From: Urophycis tenuis | Lineage: Eukaryota > Chordata > Actinopteri > Gadiformes > Phycidae | Direction of reading: 5' to 3' | DNA length: 64,000 nt | Assembly (NCBI GenBank): GCA_036785325.1 | Contig: JAXIVH010000001.1 | Coordinates: forward strand, 554,001-618,000 | The notes under the pieces: generated by a model | The model's input: only the letters and a program-made list of their open reading frames with translations | Database searches by the model: none | What the model was told of the DNA's origin: nothing | Made by a program: the position numbers and the translations under genes | Shown here: one piece after another, positions 1-11,499 of the stretch | How the letters are laid out: the number at the start of each line of letters is the position of its first letter | Numbering within the stretch: the first letter of the stretch is position 1

Positions 1-129
1 TCAGTAAAGTGGTCCAAAACTTTCAGCCAAATTTCAGCACTTTTTAACAAGGTGTTCTATGGGCTGCCATAGACTTCAATGGCAGAGGAAGTATAATAAT
101 AAGAAAACAGAATCACTCTAGTTTGTCTC
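1..129. other. intronic sequence, nothing recognised
   Basis: Plain A/T-rich sequence at the window edge, within the presumed ank2 intron. No exon, repeat or motif recognised. Confidence 0.5.
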
Positions 130-1730
130 GCAGTTTCGCTGCTTGACCCCCAATTGTGAGGAACACAGGCAACTTTAAGAACATAATCCTATCCCTGGCT
201 GTAAAGTATCAGCTTATGATTGGGCACCACCTGCATTCCACAACAGTTGTGCCTGCTCTGAGTGTTGGTAGAGTAACATCAGTACAATTAGGTGTCCTGC
301 ATGTAGATGTTCATGAGCCAATCAGGTGTCTATCTCCTTCTCTGTACAAGTACAACTGGCAGACACGATCACCTTTCAGGGAACCAGGTACTTTAAAGGC
401 ATGATTGTGGCCTATGGTTGTACTGCAGGTCTTCCTGATTTTGCAGATTGTGCAAATTGTACTTGTTGAGGAAAGTGTGCATTTTATCGTGAAAACACAG
501 ATGTCCTGGTATGATGAACACTATCATGGATTTTATCTAGAGAAGACGGATCACATATCTCTTGTTAAACAACAAAGACTAAATGATGTTTGTCCTCTGT
601 CAGCCTATATTGTCGCAGGAAAGTGCATGGTGACATTGAAGCGCCACATCTGCTTCCAGTGTTGAGTTTCATATCCCTGATTCTTCATGTCCTCCTTACT
701 TGCAGACATGGAACCATCTGTGAGATTCCGGGTCCTCATTGATGAACAAATCAAGAAATTTAGTCTCTACAGTGGCACACCCCCATCTGTGGACGAGTTG
801 ATTGCAGCCACCAAGGAAGAATTTTCCATTACCACAGAAATAAGTCTTCAGTAGAAAGATGAAGACTTTAATGACTTCTTCCCCCTAACCTCTACAAATG
901 AACTGAAAGACAAAGACACACTTCAATCAGGTTATGTCTCACCACCAATAACACTAACCATTGTTCCCCTGGAAAGCACCCCTGACGTCTCTGAGGTGAG
1001 CTCTTTGTGTGATTATGTGGCTCTCTCTGTGGAATACGACGATACTGTTCATTCTGAGTCATTGCCCTTCTGAAATGAAGAAGCCATGGCCTGCTGTTTT
1101 TCCCATTCCTACTTTCTCCCACAAAACTGAGCTGGCTTTGTCTCAAGGCACTGAGATCTATTCAAGAGATGGCATCAGACTGACATCACCAAGTGTCAAA
1201 TCAGACATTCTGGAGCGCCTGGCAGAGGCCATTTTTAACTACACACCTTACCCCAATGATGCCCAAAGGTCTGTAATAGCATAAGCACTAGTAGAGAAGC
1301 ATCCTTGCTTAAAGGAGCCTGGCTCTTTTGATCAAACAAATGGGTGGCAGCAAAGCCTGAAATACAAATGTGGAAACTACCGAACAAAACGTAAAGCACT
1401 GGGAAGCCCTGAGCTCCTGATAAACTCCAAGAAACACAAAGCAGAGGATGACAAAAAGCCTGCTAAAAACATCAAGAAACCAAGAAAGGCAGAAGTTAAT
1501 TACCTGCCCTCACACCTACCTGGTGAAACAGCCGAGACCCTTCACTATGTGAGACTGGACTTGATTGTAGCCAGCAAGAAAAAAGACAGTGTCAAGAGCA
1601 TAAATGACATGATGGCCAGGACATACAGCTTTAGAAGAAAGGAAGTGGTTGGCACTGAGGATATCCTGTTCCCAGGGGTGGCAGCATTTAAGAAAGATGG
1701 CCTGCCCTCTTTCTACCACTCCCGGTAAAT
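130..1730 (+). pseudogene. decayed copy of the fish SAMD3-like multicopy gene family
   Basis: From 709 the plus strand reads MEPSVRFRVLIDEQIKKFSL, then a PB1-like N-terminal domain, with an in-frame TAG after TTEISLQ (852), another stop near 1282 after NDAQRSVIA, and frames resuming with ALVEKHPCLKEPGSF, KPAKNIKKPRKAEVNY and a final NDMMARTYSFRRKEVV. These are landmarks I recall from abundant fish proteins annotated as sterile alpha motif domain-containing protein 3-like. A CAG splice-acceptor-like site precedes the ATG (about 705). The preceding frames at 156-663 (for example EESVHFIVKTQMSWYDEH) look like part of the same unit but are less certain. At least two stops and no intact frame: a pseudogene, probably dispersed with mobile elements. 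Confidence 0.65.
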
Positions 1731-2051
1731 TATTTATCATTCAAGTGTTTTTGAATCTCCATTTACTGCTAGTTAGAGTGAACTGTGTTATTTATGCACT
1801 TAATTGTGAATGAGTGTCATACAGAGTCATAGGTACTCACAATTAGATTCATAAAATGTATTTACACGTTTCAGCCCTTGGCCTTCTTCAGAATAATGCA
1901 GTCAGTGGTTACGACGAGAAATTTTAATTCACACACACTCCCAAACAAAAAGTGTGATAGATCGCAGAGCCCTGAACAACTGTGTACTGAAGCCCCACCA
2001 TTTTTCATTTGTTTGTAGATACTGGAGGAGTATTAGATTGCATAAATACCA

Positions 2052-2459
2052 GACAGAGCCTTCTCCTCAGCAGCACACCGACTCTGGAACTCACTCCACC
2101 AATCTGTCTGTGACTCCCCCTCACTTCCCACATTCAAATCCTGTTTAAAAACATACCTCTTCTCACAAGCCTACGACCTCCCCCATCCATAATCCTAACA
2201 ATCCCCTCCATTCCACCCTCTCCCCTCCTCATGCCCCGCCACCCCCTCATCCCAACCCGCCACTCTTCCCTGCATCTCGGCCCATTAGACTGCTATTGCT
2301 CCTGTCCTGTCCTTATGTCTTGTCTTGTGTATGTATGTATTTCTGTATGTATGTATATATGCGGTACTGTCATCTTTCTTTGTTCTATGTTTCATTGTGT
2401 AAGCGACTTTGGGTCTTTGAAAAGCGCTATACAAATAAAATGAATTATTATTATTATTA
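2052..2459 (+). mobile_element. L2-type LINE 3' end (5'-truncated copy)
   Basis: Plus-strand translation near 2055 gives the C-terminal motif (FSSAAHRLWNSLHQS-like, then FKSCLKTYLFSQAYDL) of fish L2 reverse transcriptases. It is followed by a pyrimidine-rich 3' UTR and the terminal signal AAAGCGCTATACAAATAAAATG with an ATT repeat tail (2424-2459). A second copy of the same family is at 32852-33484. Confidence 0.75.
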
Positions 2460-2699
2460 ATCGAAGGCTGCTAATTCTTTACACCTCCTGAACCTCCTCC
2501 AAACAATTGCTGTCTTAAAGATGAACTGAACTGAAATCTTAGTTGATATAACAGATGTATTGTAAGTAAAATATAACTAAAATGGCTGAACTTGTTTAAA
2601 AGGGATAAAATTGTATGTGTTGTTTTTGTTACACGGGCGCCGTCATTTTGGATTTCAGCTACGTCACTGGCATGATAAGCTACTCTGTGGCTAACTAGC
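2460..2699 (+). other. 5' flank of the THAP exon
   Basis: No coding sequence. It contains a GC-rich stretch with GGGCGCCGTCATTTTGGA near 2635, of the kind seen at the 5' ends of fish elements, leading into the THAP-domain frame. It may be the 5' UTR of that element (inference). Confidence 0.4.
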
Positions 2700-2731
2700 A
2701 GCCATAGCAGGTAATGAGCCTGAAGCTAACT

Positions 2732-3042
2732 GAAATGGCTACGGAAAAGCAAACAACGAGGTCTACAGGAGGATCATACTGTATTGCCCCTGGCTGCAGT
2801 AATGAATTATATAGGGCCAGGGCAGCTGGGGTAGTCATTCATTTCCACAGGCTACCTTTGAATAGGAAACCAGCACTTAATACATGGCTGGCAGCCTTAA
2901 AACTGGCTAATCCTCCAATAGCCCCTGGATTCCGAGTCTGTAGCGAACATTTTTTAGCTACAGACTATGAAGAGACCTGTACTTTCGATACAAAAGGGTC
3001 ACTGGTGAGGGTTAAATCCAACAGGCTGAAACCTGAGGCAAT
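2732..3042 (+). pseudogene. THAP-domain exon, truncated by a LINE insertion
   Basis: Starting at the inner Met (MATEKQTTRSTGGSYCIAPG; an earlier in-frame ATG is at 2714) it encodes a C2CH THAP zinc finger: Cys-x4-Cys in YCIAPGCSNE, Trp in LNTWLAALK, and CSEHF supplying Cys-x2-His, ending NRLKPEAIQ. THAP domains are DNA-binding modules of P-element- and Kolobok-type transposases and some host proteins. At about 3042 the frame runs into the 3' tail of a minus-strand LINE. On the far side of that LINE (about 5944) lies AAATCGTAAGTGAG, a good splice donor that may be the original end of this exon. I infer a dead transposase exon rather than a host gene. Confidence 0.65.
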
Positions 3043-5943
3043 TCAAGATCAAGATCAAGTCAACTTTATTGTCAGTTTTCATGAACGTACAGGACATACA
3101 CAAAACCCGAAATGCCGTTTCCCTCGATCCCTGGTGCGGGACACGCATGCAAAAATATAAATATAAATATAGAAATAAGAATACAAAAAAACTAACTAAA
3201 ATAAAAGGGTCGCGAATATATACAGACAATATAAACAGTATAGACAGATGGAGGTGTAAGGTGTATTATATACAGTATGAGCAGTGTGAGCACTATTGAC
3301 AGTATTTAACAGTAATAAATAAATAAACAGTATGGACAGTGTATAAACAGTCTATGAACAGTGTATAAACACTGTATAAAACAGTATGGACAGTTATATA
3401 AAAAGTATGGTAGATGTATATACAGTAAGGAAAGTTATATAACTGTTATGTAGATAGAATGGACAGTATTCTTATAAAGTTCTTATCAAGTGGCTGTGGC
3501 AGAAGGTTGAAGAGGCAGTGGGAGGGGTGGGTGGAGTCACCCGCAATGCTGAGTGCTTTGCGGGACAGGCATGTGTTGTATATGTCCTGGAGGGAGGGAA
3601 GGGGGGCACCGATGATCTTCTCAGCCGCTCTCACTATGCGCTGCAGGGTCTTCCTACAGGATGCAGTGCAGCCGCCGTACCACACAGTGATGCAGCTGGT
3701 CAGGATGCTCTCGGTGGTTCCCCGATAGAAAGAGCACATGATGGGGGCAAGTGCTCTCGCTCTCCGAAGTTTGCGGAGAAAGTAGAGGCGCTGCTGAGCT
3801 TTGCCGGCCAGTGATGCGGTGTTGCAGTTCCAGGAGAGGTCCTCAGTGAGATGCACCCCCAGGAACTTGGTGCTGCTCACTCTCTCCACAGCAGCACCAT
3901 TGATGGTCAGTGGGGAGTGCTGGGCTCTACGGAAGTCGAAAACAATCTCCTTCGTCTTCTGCACATTGAGAGAGAGATTGTTTTCTCTGCACCACTCGGC
4001 CAGCTGGCTCACCTCTTCCCTGTAGTTATACTCATCATTGTGGTTGATGAGCCCCACCATAGTCGTGTCGTCCGCAAACTTGACAAAGAGGTTGTTATTG
4101 AAAGATGGAGTGAAGTCGTGGGTCAGCAGGGTGAAGAGAAGAGGGCTAAGCACGCATCCTTGGGGGGCCCCTGTGTTTAGCATGCTTGTGCCGGATGCGT
4201 TCCTGCCGACCCGTACTGCCTGCGGTCTTCCGGTCAGGAAGTCCAACAACCAGTTACACAGTGAGGTCTGCAGTCCTAGACAGTCCAGCTTCCTGATCAG
4301 CTGCTGAGGGATGATCGTGTTGAAAGCTGAACTAAAGTCAAGGAACAGTATCCTCCCGTACGAGTCCTTGGTCTCCAGGTGGGTGAGGGCTGAGTGGAGG
4401 ACGGTGGAGATTGCACCATCGGTCGACCTGTTGGCCCGATATGCAAACTGGTATGGGTCCAGTCAGGGGGGGAGGATGGATTTGATGTGCTGCATGACCA
4501 GCCGCTCGAAGCACTTCATGATGATGGGGGTCAGTGCAACGGGGCGGTAGTTGTTGAAGCAGGATGGAGAGGCCTTCTTCGGTACCGGGATGATGGTTGT
4601 GCTCTTGAAGCAAGTGGGGACAACAGCTTGGCTTAGGGAGGTGTTGAACATGTCTATGAGGACATGGGATCTCCTTACACTGGCTGGGGAGAGGCACAAC
4701 ACCTGGTCATCTGCAGGGGGTGGTGACTTCTGTGCAGGGGTGCTGTTGTCAGCTTCAAACCGTCCAAATAAGTTATTTAGATTGTTCAGCAGAGTGGTGT
4801 CACTGTCACAGGTTTGTGGTCGGGGTTTATAGTCCGTGATGGTCTGTATCCCCTGCCACAGGCTCCTAGTGTCTCTGCTGTCAGTGAAGTGTTTGGATAT
4901 CCTGCTACTGTACTGCCTCTTAGCTAGCTTGATGCCCCGGATCAGGTTGGCTCTCGCTGATCTCAGGCCAGCCTCATCTCCTGCTCTAAAAGCAGCATTC
5001 CAGGCTCTCAGTAAAAGACGGACTTCCCCCTTCAGCCATGGTTTCTGGTTGGCCCGTACTGTGATGGTCTTGGTGTCTGTGACATCATCAATGCATTTGC
5101 TGATGTAGGCAGTAACAGTGTCCAAATACTCCTGGATATTGGTGTGTTGGTTGTAGGTGGCTGCCTGCTTAAACATGTCCCAGTCTGTGGTGTTAAAGCA
5201 GTCCTGTAGTGCTGAGGAAGCACCCTCTGGCCACACCCGTACCTGCTTCTGGACCGGTCTGGTGACTCTGACCTTAGGCCTGTATGCTGGCATTAGCATA
5301 ACAGTACTGTGGTCAGAAGCGCCGAGGTGGGGAAGGGGTGAGGCCTTGTATGCTCCTCGCTGTGTGGTGTAGACCAGGTCCAGAGTGTTATTTCCACGTG
5401 TAGGAAAGTCTATGTGTTGATACACATGAGGAAACACTGTCAAGGTTGGCGTGGTTGAAATCCCCAGCTACAATGAGGAATCCATCTGGGTGGGCTGTCT
5501 GCTGGTCACAGATGGCGCTGTACAGTTCACTCTTGTCTCAATCGTTGTTGTTGCCGCTGGGAGGGATGTAACAGCCCTCCCAGTGGCTAACAGCCACTAG
5601 CAGAATAGCAGAAAACTCCCTCGGTAGATAAAATAACAATAGTGTCACCAGCGTCCTGGCACCAAGCATCCCTGATATAAACACAGACACCGCCGCCGCG
5701 GGTCTTACCGTTAGCGAGGGCTCTGTCCGCTCGGTAGCATGTTAGCTGGTCGAGCTGGATGGCGGACGCCGGTATGATGTTGTTTAGCCATGTTTCCATA
5801 AAAACGAAAACACAGCACTCTCTCACAGTTCGCTGGGATGATCTCAGAAGGTGTAGCTCATCCAGTTTGTTGTCCCAGGACCGTACGGCTTTTACGGGAA
5901 CGCGCATCGAAACTAAAGCGGAAAACCTGGCTCGACAAATCAA
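3043..5943 (-). mobile_element. Rex1/L2-like LINE, minus strand, broken
   Basis: Apurinic-type endonuclease and reverse transcriptase in three broken frames. 5943-5587: endonuclease start with RTVRECCVFVFMETWLN and LTCYRADRALANGKTRGGG. 5443-4463: endonuclease end (FPTRGNNTLDLVYTTQRGAY, LGASDHSTVML), linker (NQKPWLKGEVRLLLRAWNAA) and RT start (VPKKASPSCFNNYRPVALTP). 4249-3446: RT core with GAPQGCVLSPLLFTLLTHDF and the catalytic FADDTTMVGL. Sequence is missing between RRS and HVLIDMFNTSLSQ. Sense 3' end is at low coordinates, where the tail reads as GATCTT-type repeats (3043-3060 plus strand AAGATCAAGATCAAG). 3161-3445 is its 3' UTR, with degenerate ACAGTAT-type repeats. The clade call is from memory and approximate. 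Confidence 0.8.
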
Positions 5944-6057
5944 ATCGTAAGTGAGCTCTGGGTACTGTTTAACTTTGATTGCGAGTTTCGTATTTGTCGA
6001 TCCAGGTTATCCAAAGAAAGCCTGGGTATGTTCATCGAGGTTCGTTGTACACCCCCC
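5944..6057. other. flank of LINE, candidate THAP exon end
   Basis: Starts with a strong donor-like GTAAGTGAG at about 5949. Nothing else recognised. Confidence 0.4.
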
Positions 6058-6360
6058 AGGTGTCTAAATTGTATGTTAACATGCACAAACTAAAATAAAC
6101 TATTATTGTGAGTGTTTTATACTGAGCTGCCCTTGTTGAGCTGAGGTCAGGTGTCTACATTGTTTGTATGTTAACATATACACACTAACAGAAATTATTG
6201 TTATTTTGAATGTTTTATACTGAGTTGCACTTTATGAGCTGAGGTCAGGTGTCTAAATTGTATGTTAACATACACAAACTAAAATAAACTGTTATTGTGA
6301 ATGTTTTATACTGAGCTGCACACTGTTGAGCTGAGGTCAGGTGTCTACATTTTCATGTTT
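6058..6360. repeat. tandem repeat, 91-98 bp unit, about 3.3 copies
   Basis: CAGGTGTCTAMAT recurs at about 6058, 6149, 6247 and 6338, each followed by TGTATGTTAACAT and GTTTTATACTGAG blocks. Copies differ by several substitutions and small indels, so the array is old. Confidence 0.75.
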
Positions 6361-6590
6361 GAATGTTAACCGGTACAAACTGAATGAGGTTGGACGTTCT
6401 GATGTTAACATTTTTTAACATTAGTGTATGTCAACTGTTGGCATACACTAAGTTAATAGATGTTGGAAGCAAATACCTGATTTCTTAATTTGTTAAATTT
6501 ATGGAAATGCTAACTAATTGTTTTAAGTGGATTAGACTTAAAACAGAAAGGAATGATTGAATTCATTCAAATAAATTTTTACTTTTTTTT

Positions 6591-6948
6591 CTATCCATCC
6601 ATCCATTATCGTAACCGCTTATCCTCTAGTCTAGATGGTCGCGGGGGGGCTGGAGCCAATCCCAGCTGCAACGGGCGAGAGGCGGGGTACACCCTGGACA
6701 GGTCGCCAGCCTATCACAGGGCTAACATATACCAATGAACAACCATTCACACTCACATACACACCTATGGTCAATTTAGAGACACCAATTAACCTTATCC
6801 CCAACCTGCATGTTTTTGGTCTGTGGGAGGAAGCCGGAGTACCCAGAGAGAACCCACGCAAGCACGGGGAGAACATGCAAACTCCACAAGAAAGGTCCCA
6901 GGTCCCAGGGGGATTCGAACCCAGAACCCTCTTGCCACCGTGCCGCCC
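6591..6948 (-). mobile_element. SINE/RTE-like dispersed fish repeat, copy 1
   Basis: Minus strand starts GGGCGGCACGGTGGCAAG, runs through the tRNA-like box GGGTTCGAATCC and ends with ATGGATGG repeats (plus strand CCATCCATCC at 6596). This is a very common fish element. Copy 1 lacks about 33 bp near its 5' end that copy 2 (55987-56367) retains. All ORFs across it are accidental. Confidence 0.8.
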
Positions 6949-7294
6949 TCTTTGACATTGGTTCAACTATTTTTTTTGTTTTGTTTTGTTGAAAAATGTA
7001 CTTATTTAGTGTACAGTCAAATACATATTATTAAGTTTACCCAACTCAAAAATACCAAGAAGTTCACAAAACTTATAAAAAAGTAGTTGGAAAATGTTGC
7101 CTCAATTATTTTGCTTTGGATCTACGTAACAGTTTTTACAGTGTGCTATGTAAAATATTTTGGCTGTTGTGTAGTATTATGTGACTTTTTGAAGGGACGT
7201 GAGGATGTACAGTATGTCTTCACAGTGTCTTTTCTCTCCTCCACACACACACTGACAAGTACACTCCTTAACACAGACATACTCAAGTCCTTAA
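6949..7294. other. intronic sequence, nothing recognised
   Basis: A/T-rich single-copy-looking sequence between a SINE-like repeat and the foldback element; ends with the TTAA (7291-7294) used as target site. Confidence 0.5.
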
Positions 7295-8818
7295 AGTGAT
7301 GGTTCGGAGTAAAATTCACCCTGCGATCATTTCCACCAATAATCCAGCCAAATACCCCCTCAGACGCATTTTTAGCTACAGTGAACATTGGTCAAGCTTA
7401 GGGCTATCAGCCGAATGGCTTAGTACTGGAGTGAATGGTACAGTGTGTATATCTCGTAAATTACCCCACTAATAATGCATGGAATGTTACCAAACTTCTG
7501 CAGTAGTACATATAGGGTCTGTACTCACAAAACGAGGCATTTGAAAGTTTGTAAGAACACCAGGATTTATTTAAAAGAGCACTTGCCTGATAGCTTCAAC
7601 TCTCTGCTGCTAACGCTACCGCTGCGTCGACGACACTTCCGTCTTTCCGGAAAAGTTCATAAAAGTCCTCTTCAAAACTCACAAGTGTAAGGAAAAAGTT
7701 AGTGAATTCAACACTCCATCGAAATGTATTGACAACTAATTTTAGGCACGTAAAAAAAGGCCTGTAGCACAGCAGGGTTGATCAGTGCCGGAAAGTTATC
7801 CATTGCTGTAAGACAGCGTTCCTCTGAGTTCTCCAGCCCATGGCGAAACACGTCCGACTCCTGACAGCACAAACACTCCTCCTCTGTGGCCATGGGCTGA
7901 CAATGTCCACAAATGCACCACCAGTCCCCATCACATCTGTTTGGTCTGTCTGGGACCTGAGCGATCGCTGCCGCCGTCGCCTCTTTTGCAGCTCTGCGTC
8001 TCTCCTCCATTTGGGCAATTTCTTTGTCCATGTATTCAGACTCGAATTGATATGGGTGCCCTTTTTTTTTTTTTTACTTACTTATATCTATTCTATTTTT
8101 TTTTTTTTAATCTGCTAGTTTATGCACTATGTACAGCACTTTGGTCAGTGCAAACTGTGGTTAAATGTGCTTTAAAAATAAATTTTACTTACTTACTTCA
8201 AAATTCAGTAACCGTAACGGTGTCTGACTAGCTAGCTCTCAACCATCCATCCTCTGCTCAGTGACGGGGGCGGGTACACAGCTGTTTCCTTTCACAGGAG
8301 TGTCAGGCGAGAGTATGAAAAAGTTTCGCTGAATTTTTATAAATGCTTTCAAACATCATCTAATATCAAGTATTCAATTATTTCAGTTGTCAATACATCT
8401 CGATGGAGTGTTGAATTCATTTACTTTTTCCTTACACTTGTTAGTTTTGAAGAGAACTTTTCCGGAAAGACGGAAGTGACGTCGACGCAGAGGTAGCGTT
8501 AGCAGCAGAGAGTTGAAGCTATCAGGCAAGTGCTCTTTTAAATAAACTCCTGGTGTACTTACAAACATTCAAATGCCTTGTTTTGTGAGTACAGACCCTA
8601 TATGTACTACTGCAGAAGTTGGGTAACATTCCATGCATTATTAGTGGGGTAATTTACGAGATATACACACTGTACCATTCACTCCAGTACTAAGCCATTC
8701 GGCTGATAGCCCTAAGCTTGACCAATGTTGTCTGTCGCTAAAAATGCGTCTGAGGGGGTATTTTGCTGGATTATTGGTGGAAATTACCTCAGGGTGAATT
8801 TTACTCCGAACCATCACT
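7295..8818. mobile_element. TTAA-flanked long-inverted-repeat transposon, copy 1
   Basis: Bounded by TTAA at 7291-7294 and 8819-8822. The termini are inverted: AGTGATGGTTCGGAGTAAAA at 7295 and its complement ending at 8818. The inverted repeats extend about 440 bp each side (to about 7740 and from about 8375). TTAA target duplication is the mark of the piggyBac and Kolobok superfamilies. The interior holds a coding remnant (separate entry). Copies 2 and 3 are at 36360-37250 and about 52043-52613. Confidence 0.8.
7708..8031 (-). pseudogene. P2X7-like cysteine-motif protein remnant inside the foldback element
   Basis: Minus-strand frame of 107 codons. It contains MDKEIAQMEERRRAAKEA, then the metal-binding-type motif WWCICGHCQPMATEEECLCC, then RCLTAMDNFPALINPAVLQA. 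The WCxCGxC...CC block resembles the C-terminal cytoplasmic domain of P2X7 receptors and many fish transposon-linked P2X7-like proteins. It has no receptor transmembrane part. The arrangement suggests a cargo or accessory ORF of the element, now probably incomplete. The ORF runs into the left arm, so its true end is uncertain. Confidence 0.55.
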
Positions 8819-8822
8819 TTAA

Positions 8823-9989
8823 CAGTCACTTTCTGCAAAAATTGTATTATATTGTTTTGCAGGCCAGGGTATGTCTTAATATTACTACCGCAGTTTGGAA
8901 TCTAGTCTATTTGCATTCCAATAAAGTTTGAGGAAAACATGCCATTGAGTTTGTCGTGTTTAATAGCATTATATTATACATTTTAGTATGATACGTTTCA
9001 CCATGTCTTGGGATCCATGTAGCACTAATCAGGTATTAAATTAAGCTTCTATTTCTTACAGTTGTGTCAATGATACGAGGTCCAACTAGCCTCGCCTCAA
9101 ACTTTTTCTTTCATAGGATTACTTTATTCTTTTATACTTTAAGAACGTGAGAGCCAGTGCTTTTTCACTTTAATTTGAGTAAAGAGGTTGAGTCGATACT
9201 TCCTGTTCTGCCTTTCCGCATGAAAGTATTGTTTTCAGTGAAAATACTTTCCTATCTTGCCTTAGCTGGGTAAATACCTTCTGGACATTTTATGGTACAA
9301 AAGTAACAGGTTAGCCTGAACCGCTCCAACTTAGGACATTATTTGTCTGTACGTAAACGTTATGTGTCATTACACCAGATTCTGATTAGACAAATAAGAA
9401 ATAAGTTTGAATTACGATGTTTTCTAGGTCTGAAATGTAATGTGATTAGCAGCTAAGTCATGCTATAAATAGTTCAAACACTTGTGAACTATTTACTATA
9501 TATTACTTTATATTACGTGGAAATACTTTATTATATACTATAATATAGTATACAATAATGTACTGATTTGTTTAAGGGACATTTCATATATTTTCAGAGA
9601 GATGGTAAACACACTTACTTACCACTGAGTGTCATATTCCCGTTGTTGTGTATGTGCTTTATAATGAGCAATGTTATATATGAAATGCACCACACACTGT
9701 GTCGGTATACAGTGTACAGGAAGCATAACCCTCTCTTGGACAGCAACATCAAAATCAACTGCTGCTCAGACAGTTTAACACATGCACACCCACCATGGCT
9801 TGCAATAACACGTATAAACAAGTTAAAAACTAAACATATTTTATTTTCACTGCCCCTTCAAAGACACACCTTCAAAAGGGGAGCCCTGTTGTGTGGAGAT
9901 GCAAATCCCAGCCACACTGGGTGGCCGTGGTGAGCCAAAAATCGAGTCAAGCCAGGCCAGTATAGTATAATGGAAATGGGTTTTCTTAC
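8823..9989. other. intronic A/T-rich sequence, nothing coding recognised
   Basis: Includes a strongly A/T-rich tract with TATATTA repeats (9480-9560). No terminal repeats or protein-like frames recognised. Confidence 0.5.
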
Positions 9990-10088
9990 CAGAGTGGTGG
10001 TGTTTGGTTTGGCACCATGCTGTAGCAACACATTGATGATGTGTGTGTTCCCTTGTTGCGCTGCCTGGTGAAGTGGTGTGTATCCATT
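9990..10088 (-). CDS. ank2: ank2 exon, ANK repeat NGYTPLHQAAQQG (33 aa); last exon in window
   Basis: Reads NGYTPLHQAAQQGNTHIINV then LLQHGAKPNTTTL. LLQHGAKPN is the ankyrin-B form (ankyrin-G LLQNNASPN). Acceptor CAG at 10089-10090, donor GTAAGA. The expected following repeat (NGNTALAIAKRLG) was not found at lower coordinates, so the downstream intron is at least 9,989 bp. Confidence 0.96.
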
Positions 10089-10283
10089 CTGCACACAAAT
10101 GATAAAATAACTAGGACATGATTTGGATTTCAAATTCCTACAGAATTGTAATATTGTACAATTTTAATGAATGTGTTAAAAAAAACTCATATTGTATAAT
10201 TTATTGGATAATTATTGTACTATCATTGTGATTGTTCATTCATCATTATCTTTCAACAAGATTTGTGAAATGATGAATCCTAC

Positions 10284-10382
10284 CTTTGTTTTGGCATTAA
10301 TGCTTGCCCCTTGCTGTAAAAGGAAGTTAACCATCTTGGTATTCCCATAGTGACAGGCCACGATCAGAGGGGTATATCCAAG
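10284..10382 (-). CDS. ank2: ank2 exon, ANK repeat LGYTPLIVACHYG (33 aa)
   Basis: Reads LGYTPLIVACHYGNTKMVNF then LLQQGASINAKTK. TPLIVACHYGN is specific to ankyrin-B (ankyrin-G has TPLHVGCHYGN). Acceptor CAG at 10383-10384, donor GTAGGA. A Hero LINE separates it from the previous exon. Confidence 0.96.
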
Positions 10383-10708
10383 CTGGAAATAAAATGGGAA
10401 AGAAGTTTTTTTTCCCTCATATAGCTTAGCTATTTTGTTGAAAATCAAAGGCAATTAAAAGGTTAATCATTTTATGTGGATGTCATTTTCTATTTACTAG
10501 TGGGTTGCTGGTCAAATTCTTACAGGGATCCTACACAGCATGTGTAAAAACAGTACATTCTTGATTTGTGCATACAGATTTTCCACTTTATCACCAATGG
10601 AAAACTTATTTCACTTGTATCAGCTGTATCAGGCACAGGTGTGAGTTTATGCCATGTGGGCCTATATTTCCAAGATAAAATTGATCTAAAATGGGCTTTT
10701 CACTCATT
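10383..10708. other. ank2 intron, nothing recognised
   Basis: Intronic sequence between an ank2 exon and the Hero LINE insertion. The sequence TGATTATTATCAC at 10709-10721 is the left target duplication. Confidence 0.6.
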
Positions 10709-11499
10709 TGATTATTATCACTCAATCACCAAGTGCTGATCAAATGAGGGATTGTAATATCAAGTCCTATAAGCTCAACTGAAAAACTGGAGAAATCCAG
10801 CGACTGCTGTGAAAGTGCAGCTGACAACTAGGGAAAGACCATGTGAAGGTGTGGAAAGACAGCTGACAGGAGGAAAAGACGGGGCTTTCATGGACTAGCT
10901 ATCCATGATAGCAGGCTCCGTCTCCTTGATAAGTGAACAAGAGCCACCCCTCATTGCTACAAAGAATCCAAAGAGAAAAACACCCCTAGAGTCTGCGCGA
11001 GTGGGGGCGGAAGATGACTCATCGGCTGACAACCCGGTCAATGAGCTTGGAATGAACACAACGACGAATCAGAAAATCAGCACAAAAAAAAGCAACATCA
11101 GCTGAAGGACAAGAGCTCCAAGTATGCACCTGCGGCTGGTCCAAGGTAATAACCATCAGAGGCCTAAAAATACACCAAGGGCGGATGAAGTGCTTGAAGA
11201 AACTGAGTCCGGGACCTCGCATTGATTGTTATCTTTTAAGAAAGGCAGGATTTAACCCACAGCCCACCGAGCATCAGTACCCCAGTGACTGACAGTAATT
11301 CAAGCTCAACATCAGAGAACCTGGAACCAAGACAATTGCATCACTTGGAGAAAAACATCAAAGGCCACAGACCTCAAGTGAAGTGGCCCAAGTCCAACAG
11401 CAAGAAAGAGTGGGCAGCAATCGATGCAGACCTAATCAAGCTCCTGGGCAGAATCAAAGGAACAGTGGAGAAGAAACTGGACAAAATGGGTGATCTGAT

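Noticed and set aside
2714..3160. THAP ORF as a functional host gene
   Set aside because: The 3' part of the frame is LINE tail sequence; no further exons recognised.
3459..5372. Plus-strand frames across this interval
   Set aside because: Shadows of the minus-strand LINE coding sequence.
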